From contig FOLJ01000001.1 in NCBI GenBank assembly GCA_900112325.1, positions 1-64,000 of the forward strand: 64,000 nucleotides of DNA. The letters are read 5' to 3'. Below are positions 28,916 to 38,103 of the stretch, in pieces. Position 1 is the stretch's first letter, and every line of letters starts with the position of its first letter. Both the position numbers and the translations under genes were made by a program. The DNA is from Micromonospora sediminimaris. GTDB lineage: Bacteria > Actinomycetota > Actinomycetes > Mycobacteriales > Micromonosporaceae. A model generated the notes under the pieces. It had not been told where the DNA came from. It did no database searches and worked only from the letters and a program-made list of their open reading frames with translations.

Positions 28916-30195
28916 CGCTCCGCCACCTCCTCAGGACGACCGCCGACCCGGCCGCCACCAGCCGGACGGCCACCGACGACACCAGCACCACCCGGACGAC
29001 CACCGGCCGGGACTGCGCTCTGCGGCGACACCGGCAGCCAGGCTGTCACCCGGAAGCCTCCCTCGGACCGTGGTCCGGCCCGGAACCGGCCGCCGACGGC
29101 CATGACCCGCTCGCGCATGCCGATCAAGCCGTGCCCCTCGACGCCGATCGGACCGCCCCGGCCGTCGTCGACGATTTCCACCATGACCGCGTGGTCGCCG
29201 CGCTCGACGACGACCCGGCACGCGTCCACCCCGGCGTGGCGGACCACGTTTGTGAGCGCCTCCTGGACGATGCGGAACGCGGCGAGGTCGATCTCAGCCG
29301 GGACCGGCCCGTCGCCGGCCGAGCACAACTCGACCCGGACTCCGGCATCACCCGTCGCGGCGATCAGCCGCTCCAGGTCCACCAATCCGGGCACCGGCTC
29401 CAGCGGCGGCGGATCCCCGTCGCCGCGGCGCAGCGCGCCGAGGGTACGCCGCAGGCCGGCCAGGGTGTCCCGGCTGGCCGCCTCGATGGTGGCGAGCGCG
29501 GCGCGGGCCTGGGCCGGTTGGGTGTCGATCACCCGTGCCCCGACCCCGGCCTGGATGGCGATGACGCCGATGCTGTGCGCGACCATGTCGTGCAGTTCCC
29601 GGGCGATGCGCAGCCGCTCGGCGGTGACCGCCTCGGCGGCGGCGTGCCCGCGCATCGCTGCCGCGTAGCTCCGCCGTGCCCGCACCGAGTTGCCGGCGAT
29701 CCAGGCTGTCGCGACCGCCAGCACGGTCAGCGCGGCCTGGTCCACCGGCTCGACTCCGAGGTTCACGAAGGCAGCGAGCACCTGCGTCACCAGCACCGCC
29801 CCGGCGGCCGGCACCGACACCCGACGGGAGCGGTTCGCGGCAACGACGGCGAGCGCCGCGTCGACGGCGAGGAACTGGAGATTGAAGATGTCGCCGAGGT
29901 ACCCGGGATCCCGGCCGTGCACGGTCGCGGCGCACAGCGTCGCTCCGGCGAGCATCAAGCCGAGCGCGGTCAGCGGGCGGCGCCGCAGCAGGCCCGCCGG
30001 CAGCGCCACGATGAGCACCGGCACCAGGTAGCGCACCGGCAGCCACCAGCCCACCACGCCGAACCCGTCGCCGCTGTTCGCCACGGCCGGCGCCAGCGCC
30101 CAGAGCACCGGCAGCAGGGCGACCCCGGCCCACACCAGGACCGCCCGCACCACCGGCACGGTGGCACGCGGCCGGATCAGGGCGGTGACGTCCAC
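28912..30195 (-). CDS. two-component sensor histidine kinase (HisKA_3 type)
   Basis: NarL-system sensor kinase. About five transmembrane helices occupy the first ~170 residues with only short loops outside, so the signal is probably sensed in the membrane. The dimerisation/phospho-acceptor box [22 protein letters not shown] has its His near residue 202. The ATPase domain has the N box [11 protein letters not shown] and G box DDGRGG / [12 protein letters not shown] Gly/Pro/Arg-rich tail ends it. GTG 30195 is chosen: TACCGT lies 7 nt upstream, consistent with a leaderless start, and homologous proteins begin near here. ATG 30231 is an alternative. Confidence 0.88.
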   Translation of the reverse strand: MDVTALIRPRATVPVVRAVLVWAGVALLPVLWALAPAVANSGDGFGVVGWWLPVRYLVPVLIVALPAGLLRRRPLTALGLMLAGATLCAATVHGRDPGYLGDIFNLQFLAVDAALAVVAANRSRRVSVPAAGAVLVTQVLAAFVNLGVEPVDQAALTVLAVATAWIAGNSVRARRSYAAAMRGHAAAEAVTAERLRIARELHDMVAHSIGVIAIQAGVGARVIDTQPAQARAALATIEAASRDTLAGLRRTLGALRRGDGDPPPLEPVPGLVDLERLIAATGDAGVRVELCSAGDGPVPAEIDLAAFRIVQEALTNVVRHAGVDACRVVVERGDHAVMVEIVDDGRGGPIGVEGHGLIGMRERVMAVGGRFRAGPRSEGGFRVTAWLPVSPQSAVPAGGRPGGAGVVGGRPAGGGRVGGRPEEVAER

Positions 30196-30327
30196 CGGCA
30201 CACGGTATCCAGCGCCGCGCCGCGCCGGCATCGGCCCGGGGGCGTACGCCCGCAGGCCACTGTCCAGGCGCCCGGTACGGCCGGCGGGTCGACGCGGCAG
30301 CGCCCGGCGCCCGGCAGCGTGCACGGC

Positions 30328-31239
30328 ATGATCGAACTTGATGGCCTGACCCGGCGGTACGGCCGCACCACCGCCGTCGACGGTCTGACCCTGACCGTCC
30401 GACCCGGCCGGGTGACCGGCTTCCTCGGCCCGAACGGCGCCGGCAAGTCCACCACCCTGCGCATGGTGCTCGGGCTGACCACGCCGACCAGCGGCACCGT
30501 CACGGTCGCTGGCGTCCGGTTCCGGGACCTTGCCCGGGGGCTACGGCACGCCGGCGCGCTGCTCGACGCCGGGGACGTGCACGCCGGGCGCAGCGCACGG
30601 GCGCACCTGACGGCCCTCGCCCGCGGCAACGGCATCGGCTCCCGGCGGGCCGACGAGGTCCTGGGACTGGTCGGCCTCGACGATGCCGCCAACCGCCGGG
30701 TCGGCCGATTCTCGCTCGGCATGCGGCAACGCCTCGGTATCGCCGCCGCGTTGCTGGGCGACCCGCCCGTGCTGATGTTCGACGAGCCGTTCAACGGCCT
30801 CGACCCGGAAGGGGTGCGCTGGGTGCGCGAACTGTTCCGACGGCTCGCCGCCGAGGGCCGCACCGTCTTCGTCTCCAGTCACCTGATGGGCGAGGTCGAG
30901 CACTGCGCCGACCACCTCGTCGTCATCGGCCGGGGCCGGTTGATCGCCGACGAGTCCCTGAACGACTTCGCCGCCCGCGCCGGCCGGGCCGAGGTCGTCC
31001 TGCGTACCCCCGAATCGGCCGCCCTGACTTCGGCGCTGGTGGACGTTGGCGCGGACGTGCGGCCGGATGCGGATGGCGCGCTCGCCGTCAGCGGGGTGGA
31101 CGCGGAACGGATCGGCGACCTGGCCCTCGGCCTGCGGATCCCGCTGCACCAGTTGACCACCCGCACCGCCTCACTGGAGGAGGCCTTCATGGCACTCACC
31201 GCCGCCGACGTCGAGTACGCCGCCCGGAGGACCCGATGA
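30328..31239 (+). CDS. ABC transporter ATP-binding protein
   Basis: ATPase subunit of an export-type ABC system (303 aa). Walker A GPNGAGKST near residue 40, signature FSLGMRQRLGIAAAL, Walker B VLMFDEPFNGLDPEG and the switch His in VFVSSHLM. A C-terminal ~80-residue domain typical of drug/lantibiotic-exporter ATPases follows. ATG 30328 is used; GTG 30319 in frame is possible. No ribosome site is evident. It overlaps the permease gene (ATGA) and is divergent from the two-component system with a 132-bp gap in which no clear promoter could be fixed. Confidence 0.93.
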   Translation: MIELDGLTRRYGRTTAVDGLTLTVRPGRVTGFLGPNGAGKSTTLRMVLGLTTPTSGTVTVAGVRFRDLARGLRHAGALLDAGDVHAGRSARAHLTALARGNGIGSRRADEVLGLVGLDDAANRRVGRFSLGMRQRLGIAAALLGDPPVLMFDEPFNGLDPEGVRWVRELFRRLAAEGRTVFVSSHLMGEVEHCADHLVVIGRGRLIADESLNDFAARAGRAEVVLRTPESAALTSALVDVGADVRPDADGALAVSGVDAERIGDLALGLRIPLHQLTTRTASLEEAFMALTAADVEYAARRTR

Positions 31240-32078
31240 CCACCGCGACCCGACCCGCCACCCGCACCAGCCCGACCCACCTGGCCCGCTACCGCGACCT
31301 GCTCGCCGCCGAATGGATCAAACTCTGGTCGCTCCGCTCCACCTGGGCGGCGTTCGCCCTGATCCTGCTCGCCATGGTCGGCCTCGCCGGCCACGCCGCG
31401 CTGGCCACCCACGCGGGCTGGCCGGACTGGTCGGCCGAGCGGCGGGCGCTGCGTTCCCCGCTCTGGGACGCCTTTCCCACCGAGGCGCAGATGTTCGTCG
31501 TCCTCGCCGCCAGTGGTGTCGGCGCGGTCGCGATCGGCGGTGAGTACGCCTCCGGGCTGATGCGCACCACGTTCGCGGCCGTCCCCCGGCGCTACGCGGT
31601 GGCCGCCGCCAAGTTGACCGTGCTGACCGGCGTGCTGACCCTGCTGGGGGCGCTGGGCGCGGCGGCGGCGTTCGTGGTGTCGCAGGCGATCCTCGCCGAC
31701 GTCGACGCGAACATGTCCATCGGCGATCCCGGCGCGCTGCGCGGCATCGCCGCCTCCGCCCTGCTGGTGCCGCTCTGCGCGCTCGTCGGTATGGCCCTCG
31801 CCGCGCTGATCCGGCACACCGCACCCGCGATCGTCACCGCCGCGACCCTGCTGCTCCTGCTGCCCACCGCCGTCGACGAGGACGAACGCTGGAGCGCACT
31901 GCTCCGGCACGCCATGCTGGTGCCCGCGTGGCAGCGGCTCAGGGACCCGAACGGCTCCCCGCCGTGGCTGACCGACATTCACCCCGCCACCGTCTCCGGC
32001 GCTTGGACCACCTACACCGCCTGGGCCGCCCTGACCGTCCTGATCACCGCGCTGGCCCTGACCCACCGCACCCCCTAA
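31236..32078 (+). CDS. ABC transporter permease
   Basis: Membrane subunit (280 aa) with about six hydrophobic helices. The N-terminus LLAAEWIKLWSLRSTWAAF is the usual opening of ABC-2 type permeases that pair with ATPases like the one upstream; GGEYASGLMRTTFAAVPRR is a second family-typical segment. Together the two genes encode a probable exporter of a drug, peptide or lipid; the substrate is unknown. Regulation by the divergent two-component system is inferred from position. Confidence 0.9.
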   Translation: MTTATRPATRTSPTHLARYRDLLAAEWIKLWSLRSTWAAFALILLAMVGLAGHAALATHAGWPDWSAERRALRSPLWDAFPTEAQMFVVLAASGVGAVAIGGEYASGLMRTTFAAVPRRYAVAAAKLTVLTGVLTLLGALGAAAAFVVSQAILADVDANMSIGDPGALRGIAASALLVPLCALVGMALAALIRHTAPAIVTAATLLLLLPTAVDEDERWSALLRHAMLVPAWQRLRDPNGSPPWLTDIHPATVSGAWTTYTAWAALTVLITALALTHRTP

Positions 32079-32095
32079 TACACCCACCCCACCCA

Positions 32096-32159
32096 GCGTT
32101 GATCATGAGGTTGACGGCGGTAGTCGACCTTCAAACTGCCGCCACCTCATGATCAACGC
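32096..32159. repeat. palindromic repeat of the GCGTTGATCA family
   Basis: Perfect 16-bp arms GCGTTGATCATGAGGT (32096-32111) and its reverse complement (32144-32159), with a 32-bp loop that contains a further imperfect inverted pair (GGCGGTA / TGCCGCC). The outer arm matches the repeat at 16206-16272 except for one base. It lies between the converging stops of the ABC permease and leuS, where it may serve as a bidirectional terminator. The rest of the 105-bp gap shows nothing. Confidence 0.9.
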
Positions 32160-32183
32160 GGGTGGAATCGGCCAGGGTGGGGG

Positions 32184-35009
32184 TTACAGGACGATGGAGA
32201 CCATGCGGGTGGGGATGACGATGACCTTGCGGGGTTGGGAGCCGGCCAGGGTGGTGGCGACGGCTTCCAGGGCCGCCTGCCGTACGTCGTCCTCGCCGGC
32301 GTCGGCGGGCACCTCGACGCGGGCCCGGACCTTGCCGTTGACCTGCACCGGGTAGGTGACCGTCTCGGCGACCAGCAGGGCCGGGTCGGCGACCGGGAAG
32401 TCCGCGTACGTCAGCGAGGTGGAGTGGCCCAGCCGTTGCCACAGCTCCTCGGCGATGTGCGGGGCGAACGGCGCGACCATCAGCACCAGCGGCTCGGCCA
32501 CCTCGCGCGGGGTACGCGACAGGCGGGTCACCCCGTTGGTCAGCTCGATCAGCTTGGCGATCGCGGTGTTGAACCGGATCTGCTCCATGTCGCCCCGGAC
32601 ACCGTCGATGACCTTGTGCAGCAGCCGCCGGGTCTGCTCGTCGGCGGGGGCGTCCACCACCCGCGACTGCCCGGTCTGCTCGTCGACGACGGCCCGCCAG
32701 ACCCGTTGCAGGAAGCGGTACGAGCCGACCACCGCCCGGGTCTCCCACGGGCGGGACACCTCCAGCGGCCCCATCGACATCTCGTACACCCGGAACGTGT
32801 CCGCGCCGTAGGCGGCACACATCTCATCCGGGGTGACCACGTTCTTCAGGGACTTACCCATCTTGCCGTACTCGCGGTTGACCTGGACGTCGCCCAGGAA
32901 GAAGCCGCCGTCGCGCTCGGCGACCTCCTCCGCCGGCACGTACGCGCCCCGGGCGTCGGTGTACGCGTACGCCTGGATGTAGCCCTGGTTGAACAGCTTG
33001 CGGAACGGCTCGAAGCTGGAGACGTGCCCCAGGTCGTACAGCACCTTGTGCCAGAACCGGGCGTACAGCAGGTGCAGCACGGCGTGCTCGGCGCCGCCCA
33101 CGTACAGGTCCACGCCGCCGCAGTCGCCCTCGGCGCGCGGGCCCATCCAGTACCGCTCGTTTTCCGCGTCGACGAACCGGCCCTCGTTGGTCGGGTCCAG
33201 GTAGCGCAGTTCGTACCAGCAGGAGCCGGCCCACTGCGGCATCACGTTCGTCTCCCGGGTGTAGCGCTTCGGACCGTCACCCAGGTCCAGCTCGACCTCG
33301 ACCCAGTCGCGGCGGCGCGACAGCGGCGTCTCCGGGTCGCTGGCCGCGTCCTCCGGGTCGAAGGTGCGCGGGGAGAAGTCGTCCACCTCGGGCAGCTCGA
33401 CCGGCAGCATCTCCTCCGGCAGGGCGATGGCGGCGCCGTCGGCGTCGTAAACGATCGGGAACGGCTCGCCCCAGTAGCGCTGCCGGCTGAACAGCCAGTC
33501 CCGCAGCCGGTAGGTCACCGCGCCCTGACCGTTGCCGGTCTCCTCCAGCCAGCCGATGATCCGGGCCTTGGCGTCGGCCACGCCCAGGCCGTCCAGGTCC
33601 AGGCCGCGCTCGGGCGCGGCGCTGTTGATCGCCGGGCCGTCCCCGGTGTACGCCTTGCCGTCGAAGCCCTCCGGCGGCTGCACGGTACGCACGATCGGCA
33701 GCTCGAAAACCTCGGCGAACTCCCAGTCCCGCTCGTCCTGGGCGGGCACCGCCATGATCGCGCCGGTGCCGTAGCCGGCCAGCACGTAGTCGGCGATGAA
33801 GATCGGGATCTGTCCCCCGGTGACCGGGTTGGTGGCGTACGCGCCGGTGAAGACGCCTGTCTTCTCCTTCGTCTCGGCCTGCCGCTCCACGTCGGTCTTG
33901 GCCGCTGCCGCCTTGCGGTACGCCTCGACGGCCTCCCGCGGGCCGGCGTGCCCGCCGGTCCACGCGTCCCGGGTGCCCTCCGGCCACGCCGCCGGCGCCA
34001 GCGTGTCGACCAGCTCGTGCTCCGGAGCCAGCACCATGTAGGTGGCGCCGAAGACGGTGTCGGGCCGGGTCGTGAACACCCGGATCGGGGCGACCGGGGT
34101 CGGGAAGTCGATGTGCGCGCCCTGCGACCGGCCGATCCAGTTGCGCTGCATCAGCTTGATCGGCTCGGGCCAGTCCAGCTTGTCCAGGTCGTCCAGCAGC
34201 CGGTCGCCGTACGCGGTGATCCGCATCATCCACTGCTTCAGGTTGCGCTTGAAGACCGGGAAGTTGCCCCGCTCGGAGCGGCCGTCGGCGGTGACCTCCT
34301 CGTTGGCCAGCACCGTGCCCAGCCCGGGGCACCAGTTCACCGGTGCCTGCGACACGTACGCCAGGCGGTGGTCGTCGACGATGGCGCTCCGCTCGGCGGC
34401 CGACAGCTCGGCCCACGGCCGGCCGTCCGGGGTGCGCCGCACGCCCCCGGCGAACTCGGCGATCAGCTCGCTGATCGGCCGGGCCCGGCCGGCCTCACGG
34501 TCGTACCAGGAGTTGAAGATCTGCAGGAAGATCCACTGGGTCCAGCGGTAGAAGTCGGTGTCGATGGTGGCCACCGAACGTCGCTGGTCGTGGGCCAGGC
34601 CCAGCCGGCGCAGCTGCGCCCGGTAGCGCTCGATGTTGGCCTCGGTGGTGGTCCGGGGGTGGGTACCCGTCTGCACCGCGTACTGCTCGGCGGGCAGCCC
34701 GAACGCGTCGAAACCCATCGCGTGCAGCACGTTGCGGCCGGCCATCCGCTGGTACCTGGCGAAACAGTCGGTGCCGATGTAGCCCAGCGGATGCCCGACG
34801 TGCAGCCCGGCCCCGGACGGGTACGGGAACATGTCCAGCACGTACAGCTTCTCCGCACCTGATCGCGGGTGGGCCGGATCGGCCAACGGACCGGACGGGT
34901 TCGGCGCGTGGAAGGCACCCTCCCGCTCCCACCGGTCCTGCCAGCGGCTTTCGATCTCGTCGGCCAGCGCTGCGGTGTACCGGAACGGTGGGACGTCTGC
35001 CTCGGTCAT
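32184..35009 (-). CDS. leuS: leucyl-tRNA synthetase
   Basis: Class Ia synthetase charging tRNA-Leu (941 aa). HIGH-type signature [10 protein letters not shown] near residue 65, the CP1 editing domain in the middle ([22 protein letters not shown]), and the KMSKS loop as [11 protein letters not shown], with Gly in place of the first Ser. The C-terminal anticodon-binding region ends [12 protein letters not shown] 35009 has GAGGAG 6 nt upstream. A leader peptide gene, hairpins and terminator precede it (35103-35205), so leuS is probably controlled by leucine attenuation. Confidence 0.97.
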   Translation of the reverse strand: MTEADVPPFRYTAALADEIESRWQDRWEREGAFHAPNPSGPLADPAHPRSGAEKLYVLDMFPYPSGAGLHVGHPLGYIGTDCFARYQRMAGRNVLHAMGFDAFGLPAEQYAVQTGTHPRTTTEANIERYRAQLRRLGLAHDQRRSVATIDTDFYRWTQWIFLQIFNSWYDREAGRARPISELIAEFAGGVRRTPDGRPWAELSAAERSAIVDDHRLAYVSQAPVNWCPGLGTVLANEEVTADGRSERGNFPVFKRNLKQWMMRITAYGDRLLDDLDKLDWPEPIKLMQRNWIGRSQGAHIDFPTPVAPIRVFTTRPDTVFGATYMVLAPEHELVDTLAPAAWPEGTRDAWTGGHAGPREAVEAYRKAAAAKTDVERQAETKEKTGVFTGAYATNPVTGGQIPIFIADYVLAGYGTGAIMAVPAQDERDWEFAEVFELPIVRTVQPPEGFDGKAYTGDGPAINSAAPERGLDLDGLGVADAKARIIGWLEETGNGQGAVTYRLRDWLFSRQRYWGEPFPIVYDADGAAIALPEEMLPVELPEVDDFSPRTFDPEDAASDPETPLSRRRDWVEVELDLGDGPKRYTRETNVMPQWAGSCWYELRYLDPTNEGRFVDAENERYWMGPRAEGDCGGVDLYVGGAEHAVLHLLYARFWHKVLYDLGHVSSFEPFRKLFNQGYIQAYAYTDARGAYVPAEEVAERDGGFFLGDVQVNREYGKMGKSLKNVVTPDEMCAAYGADTFRVYEMSMGPLEVSRPWETRAVVGSYRFLQRVWRAVVDEQTGQSRVVDAPADEQTRRLLHKVIDGVRGDMEQIRFNTAIAKLIELTNGVTRLSRTPREVAEPLVLMVAPFAPHIAEELWQRLGHSTSLTYADFPVADPALLVAETVTYPVQVNGKVRARVEVPADAGEDDVRQAALEAVATTLAGSQPRKVIVIPTRMVSIVL

Positions 35010-35102
35010 GGCCTTCTCCTCGCGTCGCTCGGCGGAGTCTGTCGGAGTGCTGGCTGGTCTCGGGTCTGCCACACCGGCCCGTCGGGGCCGGCAGCGGGCA
35101 CG

Positions 35103-35127
35103 AAAAAGCCCCTCACGCAGGAGGGGC
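35103..35127 (-). terminator. intrinsic terminator / attenuator in the leuS leader
   Basis: On the minus strand GCCCCTC-CTGCGT-GAGGGGC (35127-35108) is followed by TTTTT (35107-35103). A strong stem plus T run just upstream of a synthetase start (35009) is an attenuator layout. A preceding pair, GCCGTGCTG (35163-35155) with CAGCACGGC (35137-35129), forms an alternative stem that abuts, and through GGGCC/GGCCC could invade, the terminator's 5' arm. Confidence 0.85.
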
Positions 35128-35153
35128 CGCCGTGCTGTCGCGCGTTCAGCGCA

Positions 35154-35192
35154 TCAGCACGGCCCGGTAAGAAGCAGGAAGACTCCGGCCAT
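35154..35192 (-). CDS. leuS leader peptide with three consecutive Leu codons
   Basis: Twelve codons, MAGVFLLLTGPC, then TGA; the Leu codons are CTG CTT CTT. The first stem arm of the leader (35163-35155) overlaps the last codons and stop. A ribosome stalled at the Leu codons would leave this arm free to pair with 35137-35129, while a ribosome at the stop would cover it and let the terminator form. That is the classic logic of leucine attenuation. There is no ribosome site; TACACT at 35205-35200 lies 7 nt upstream, so the peptide is probably translated from a leaderless start. CTT is a rare codon in this GC-rich genome, which would increase sensitivity. Confidence 0.75.
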   Translation of the reverse strand: MAGVFLLLTGPC

Positions 35193-35199
35193 GACCGGC

Positions 35200-35205
35200 A
35201 GTGTA
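35200..35205 (-). promoter_or_regulatory. -10 element for the leuS leader transcript
   Basis: TACACT on the minus strand (TANNNT), 7 nt before the ATG of the leader peptide, placing the first transcribed base at or beside that ATG. No good -35 is seen. It lies in the 47-bp space between the leader gene and the end of the mnh operon. Confidence 0.55.
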
Positions 35206-35239
35206 CCGCGCGTGGTGTGTCGCCGCCGCCCACCACCCC

Positions 35240-35602
35240 TCAGATCTGGCCCCGGGCCGGCTCGTCGCCGCCCTCGCCGGCCCGGCCACCGAGTTCGTCG
35301 TAGCGGGTGATCGGTGCCAGCGGTGCCCCGGACTGGTAGGCGGCCCGCGCCAGGGTGTAGCCGCCGATCGGTGCGGTGAACAGTTGCAGCCCGACGGCGG
35401 CCAGGACCACCACGGCGGTACGCCAGCCAGGAATCAGCAGCAGCACGCCGAGCAGCACGCAACTCACCCCCAGGCTGGCCGCCTTGGCCACGGAGTTCAT
35501 CCGGTGATAGACGTCCGGCAGGCGGATCAGGCCGACCGCGCTGGTCGCGATCAGCGCGGTGCCGAGCAGCAACAACGTCGACGCCAGCAGGGTGCGGATC
35601 AT
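35240..35602 (-). CDS. mnhG: Mrp antiporter subunit G
   Basis: Small membrane subunit of the Mrp/Mnh multisubunit Na+/H+ antiporter (120 aa). Three hydrophobic helices with the MnhG motif SAVGLIRLPDVYHRMNSVAKAASLG and TAPIGGYTLARAAY. ATG 35602 overlaps the mnhF stop (ATGA). The last gene of the operon; the polar C-terminal ~35 residues are an extension. Confidence 0.92.
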   Translation of the reverse strand: MIRTLLASTLLLLGTALIATSAVGLIRLPDVYHRMNSVAKAASLGVSCVLLGVLLLIPGWRTAVVVLAAVGLQLFTAPIGGYTLARAAYQSGAPLAPITRYDELGGRAGEGGDEPARGQI

Positions 35603-35856
35603 CGCTGCCGCCGGTGCACCAGCCGGGCCATCGCCACCGTCGCCAGGAAACTCACGAGCGTTCCGGTCAGCACCAGGTCGAGCAGATCGGGGGCATGCAG
35701 CCGGGCGGCGAGCACCGCCAGGGCCGCCAGGAAGACGAAGAAGCCGAGATCCAGGGCGGCTGCCCGGTCGGCGTCGGTCGGACCGACCACCAGCCGGACG
35801 ATCACCACCGCCATCGAGCCGGCGAGGACCACGAGTACCGAGTCGAGCAGGATCAT
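35599..35856 (-). CDS. mnhF: Mrp antiporter subunit F
   Basis: Small membrane subunit (85 aa) with three helices and the MnhF signature RLVVGPTDADRAAALDLG. ATG 35856 is chosen because GGAGG lies 6 nt upstream; the frame is open upstream but overlaps mnhE without a ribosome site. It lies 2 bp after mnhE and overlaps mnhG, as usual for an E-F-G unit. Confidence 0.92.
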   Translation of the reverse strand: MILLDSVLVVLAGSMAVVIVRLVVGPTDADRAAALDLGFFVFLAALAVLAARLHAPDLLDLVLTGTLVSFLATVAMARLVHRRQR

Positions 35857-35858
35857 CG

Positions 35859-36275
35859 TCACCTCCGGGTCACCTCCGACTGGCCGCCGTCCGGGCCGTC
35901 CGGGTGGGCGGCCGGGCGCAGGGCGGCCAGCAACCGCCACTCCAGTTCGGTCACCGCCCGCCGGAACGCCACCGGGTCGGCGGCGTACATGCCGTGCACC
36001 CAGAGCGCGGCGGTGGGTTCGCGGTGCACGCCCAGGGTCAGCGTGCCCGGAGTCAGGCTCACCGCCAGCGCCACCGCGGCCACCTCGGTGTCGGTGGTCG
36101 CCCGCAGCGGCACCCGCACCACCGCCGGCGCCAGCCGGGAACCCGGCGTCAGAATCTCCCAGGCCACGGCGAGGTTCGCCTGGACCAGCCGGACCGCGAA
36201 ATAGCCGGCGAACCGCAGGAGTCGTCGAGCCCGCACCACCGTGCGGCGCGGGATCGGCATAGCGCCGGTGCTCAT
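35859..36275 (-). CDS. mnhE: Mrp antiporter subunit E
   Basis: Subunit E (138 aa). Typical features are VRLVQANLAVAWEILTPGSRLAPAVVRVPL and AVSLTPGTLTLGV. It seems shorter at the N-terminus than many MnhE proteins, lacking part of the usual first helices; this could be a family variant. ATG 36275 overlaps the mnhD stop (ATGA). Confidence 0.9.
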   Translation of the reverse strand: MSTGAMPIPRRTVVRARRLLRFAGYFAVRLVQANLAVAWEILTPGSRLAPAVVRVPLRATTDTEVAAVALAVSLTPGTLTLGVHREPTAALWVHGMYAADPVAFRRAVTELEWRLLAALRPAAHPDGPDGGQSEVTRR

Positions 36276-37735
36276 CGGCCGGTCACCGCCCGTACGTAGT
36301 CCACCGGGTCACGCAGCCCGGCCGCCGCCGTGTCGGCGAGCATCAGCAGCGGTGCCGCCGCCAGCCCGGCTGCCAGGGAGAGGCCGGCCAGCGCCAGCGG
36401 TGGGCCGACAAGGGTCGGGCCGATCCGCTTCGCCACGCTCGACGAGGCCGGCGGGTCCCCGGTGAACAGCGCGCTCCAGACCTTCAGCATGGACAGCAGG
36501 GTGACCAGACTGACCAGCACCGCGACCGTCATGGCCAGCCAGGCGCCGGCCTCCGCGGTGGCCCGCAGCAGCAGGAACTTCGCCAGGAACCCGGAGAACG
36601 GCGGCAGGCCGGCCAGCGACAGCGCCGCCCCGGCGAAGGCCAGGGCGAGCGCCGGACGTTGCCCGGCAAGACCGCCGGAACCGTCGAGCCGGTCGGTGCC
36701 GCGCCCGGCGCGTACCGCTGCGGCGCACAGGAACAACGCCGCCTTGACCACGATGTACTGGGCCAGGTAGTAGACCGCCGCGGCAAGCGCGGCGGCGGTG
36801 AACAGGGCCAGGCCGAGCAGTACGTAGCCGAGCTGGCTGACCATGTGGAAGGTCAGGATCCGCCGCATCGAGTTCTCACCCACGGCCCCGAGCACGCCGA
36901 CCACCATCGACACGAGCGCCACCGCGCCGAGCAGCCAGCGGTATCCGGGATCGCCGCCGTACACCACCGCGTAGATCCGGATCACCGCGTAGAGACCGAC
37001 CTTGGTCAGCAGCCCGGAGAAGAGCGCCACCACCACTGGCGAGGCCACCGGATAGGTGCGGGGCAGCCAGTCGTGCAGCGGCACCAGCGCACTCTTGACG
37101 CCGAGGGCGAGCAGCACCACGCCGCCGGCGACCGCGACGGTCGGTTGGTCGCGTGCCGCGCCGGCCAGGTCGCCCAGCCCGACCACGCCGGTGGTGCCGT
37201 AGACCAGGGCCACCCCGGCCAGCAGCAGGGTGGACCCGAGCAGGTTGGTGGCCACGTACACCCGTCCCGCGCCGCCGCGCCCGGCCCCGCCGGCCAGGCT
37301 CAGCAGCACGTACGAGGGCACCAGCATCACCTCGATGAGCACGAAGAGGTTGAACAGATCGGTGGTGAGGAACGCGCCGCCGGACCCGGCCGCGAGCACC
37401 AGCACCAGCGGCAGGAAGTACGGGCGACTGTCGTCTCCGGAGCCGACAGCGGCGACGAGACAGCAGAGCACCACCAGCGCCGTCACCGTGACCAGCAGGG
37501 CGCTGAGCACGTCTGCCGCCAGGCTGATGGCGATCGAACCGGGCCAGCCACCGACGCGCAGCACGGCCAACGCGCCCCCACCGGTCCACGCCAGCAGCGC
37601 CAGGCCGGTCGCCAGCACCACCGTCATGGTCGTGAACGCGCCGACCCGATGCAGCCTGGTGCGGCCCGGCAGGGCGAGCAGCACCCCGGCGACGAGCAGC
37701 GGCCCGACCACCGGGATCAGCAGCAGACCGCTCAC
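36272..37735 (-). CDS. mnhD: Mrp antiporter subunit D (proton-channel subunit)
   Basis: Proton-translocating subunit related to complex I NuoM/NuoN (487 aa, about 14 helices). Landmarks are NLFVLIEVMLVPSYVLLSLAGG with the conserved membrane Glu, VKSALVPLHDWLPRTYPVASPVVVALFSGLLTKVGLYAVIR with the conserved Lys residues, and RILTFHMVSQLGYVLLGL. GTG 37735 overlaps the mnhC stop (GTGA). Confidence 0.94.
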   Translation of the reverse strand: MSGLLLIPVVGPLLVAGVLLALPGRTRLHRVGAFTTMTVVLATGLALLAWTGGGALAVLRVGGWPGSIAISLAADVLSALLVTVTALVVLCCLVAAVGSGDDSRPYFLPLVLVLAAGSGGAFLTTDLFNLFVLIEVMLVPSYVLLSLAGGAGRGGAGRVYVATNLLGSTLLLAGVALVYGTTGVVGLGDLAGAARDQPTVAVAGGVVLLALGVKSALVPLHDWLPRTYPVASPVVVALFSGLLTKVGLYAVIRIYAVVYGGDPGYRWLLGAVALVSMVVGVLGAVGENSMRRILTFHMVSQLGYVLLGLALFTAAALAAAVYYLAQYIVVKAALFLCAAAVRAGRGTDRLDGSGGLAGQRPALALAFAGAALSLAGLPPFSGFLAKFLLLRATAEAGAWLAMTVAVLVSLVTLLSMLKVWSALFTGDPPASSSVAKRIGPTLVGPPLALAGLSLAAGLAAAPLLMLADTAAAGLRDPVDYVRAVTGR

Positions 37736-38103
37736 CGGCGCCGCCCCGTGCCGTGCCCGCCCTCTCCGCCGTCACCTTCGGAATCGGCGTCGGCGTCGCC
37801 ACCGGTCGGATCTGCGGCGGGCCCACCGGCACCGCGTCGCAGCAGGCCGAGCAGATGGATGGTGATTCCGAAGCTGATCACGATCGCGGTCAGCACGAAC
37901 GCCTGCGGCAACGGATCGGCGGTGTCGGGACCGACCTCCTCCAGCGCCGCGGTCCGCCGGGCCAGCCCACCGGCGGCGAGCAGCACCACGTTGACGGCGT
38001 GACCGAGCAGCACGAAGCCCAGCACCACGCGCAGCAGGCCCGGCCGCAACAGCAGGAACACTCCCGCGGCCACCAGGACGCCGACCACGAACGCGGCGCT
38101 CAC
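37732..38103 (-). CDS. mnhC: Mrp antiporter subunit C
   Basis: NuoK-like subunit (123 aa) with three helices; LRVVLGFVLLGHAVNVVLLAAGG and DPLPQAFVLTAIVISFGITIHLLGLL are typical of MnhC. The C-terminal ~30 residues are an Asp/Gly-rich polar tail. GTG 38103 overlaps the mnhA stop (GTGA); the stop overlaps mnhD. Confidence 0.93.
   Translation of the reverse strand: MSAAFVVGVLVAAGVFLLLRPGLLRVVLGFVLLGHAVNVVLLAAGGLARRTAALEEVGPDTADPLPQAFVLTAIVISFGITIHLLGLLRRGAGGPAADPTGGDADADSEGDGGEGGHGTGRRR

Noticed and set aside
29131..30327. Upstream extension of the ABC ATPase frame across the histidine kinase
   Set aside because: The frame is open only by composition; the ATPase fold begins at ATG 30328.
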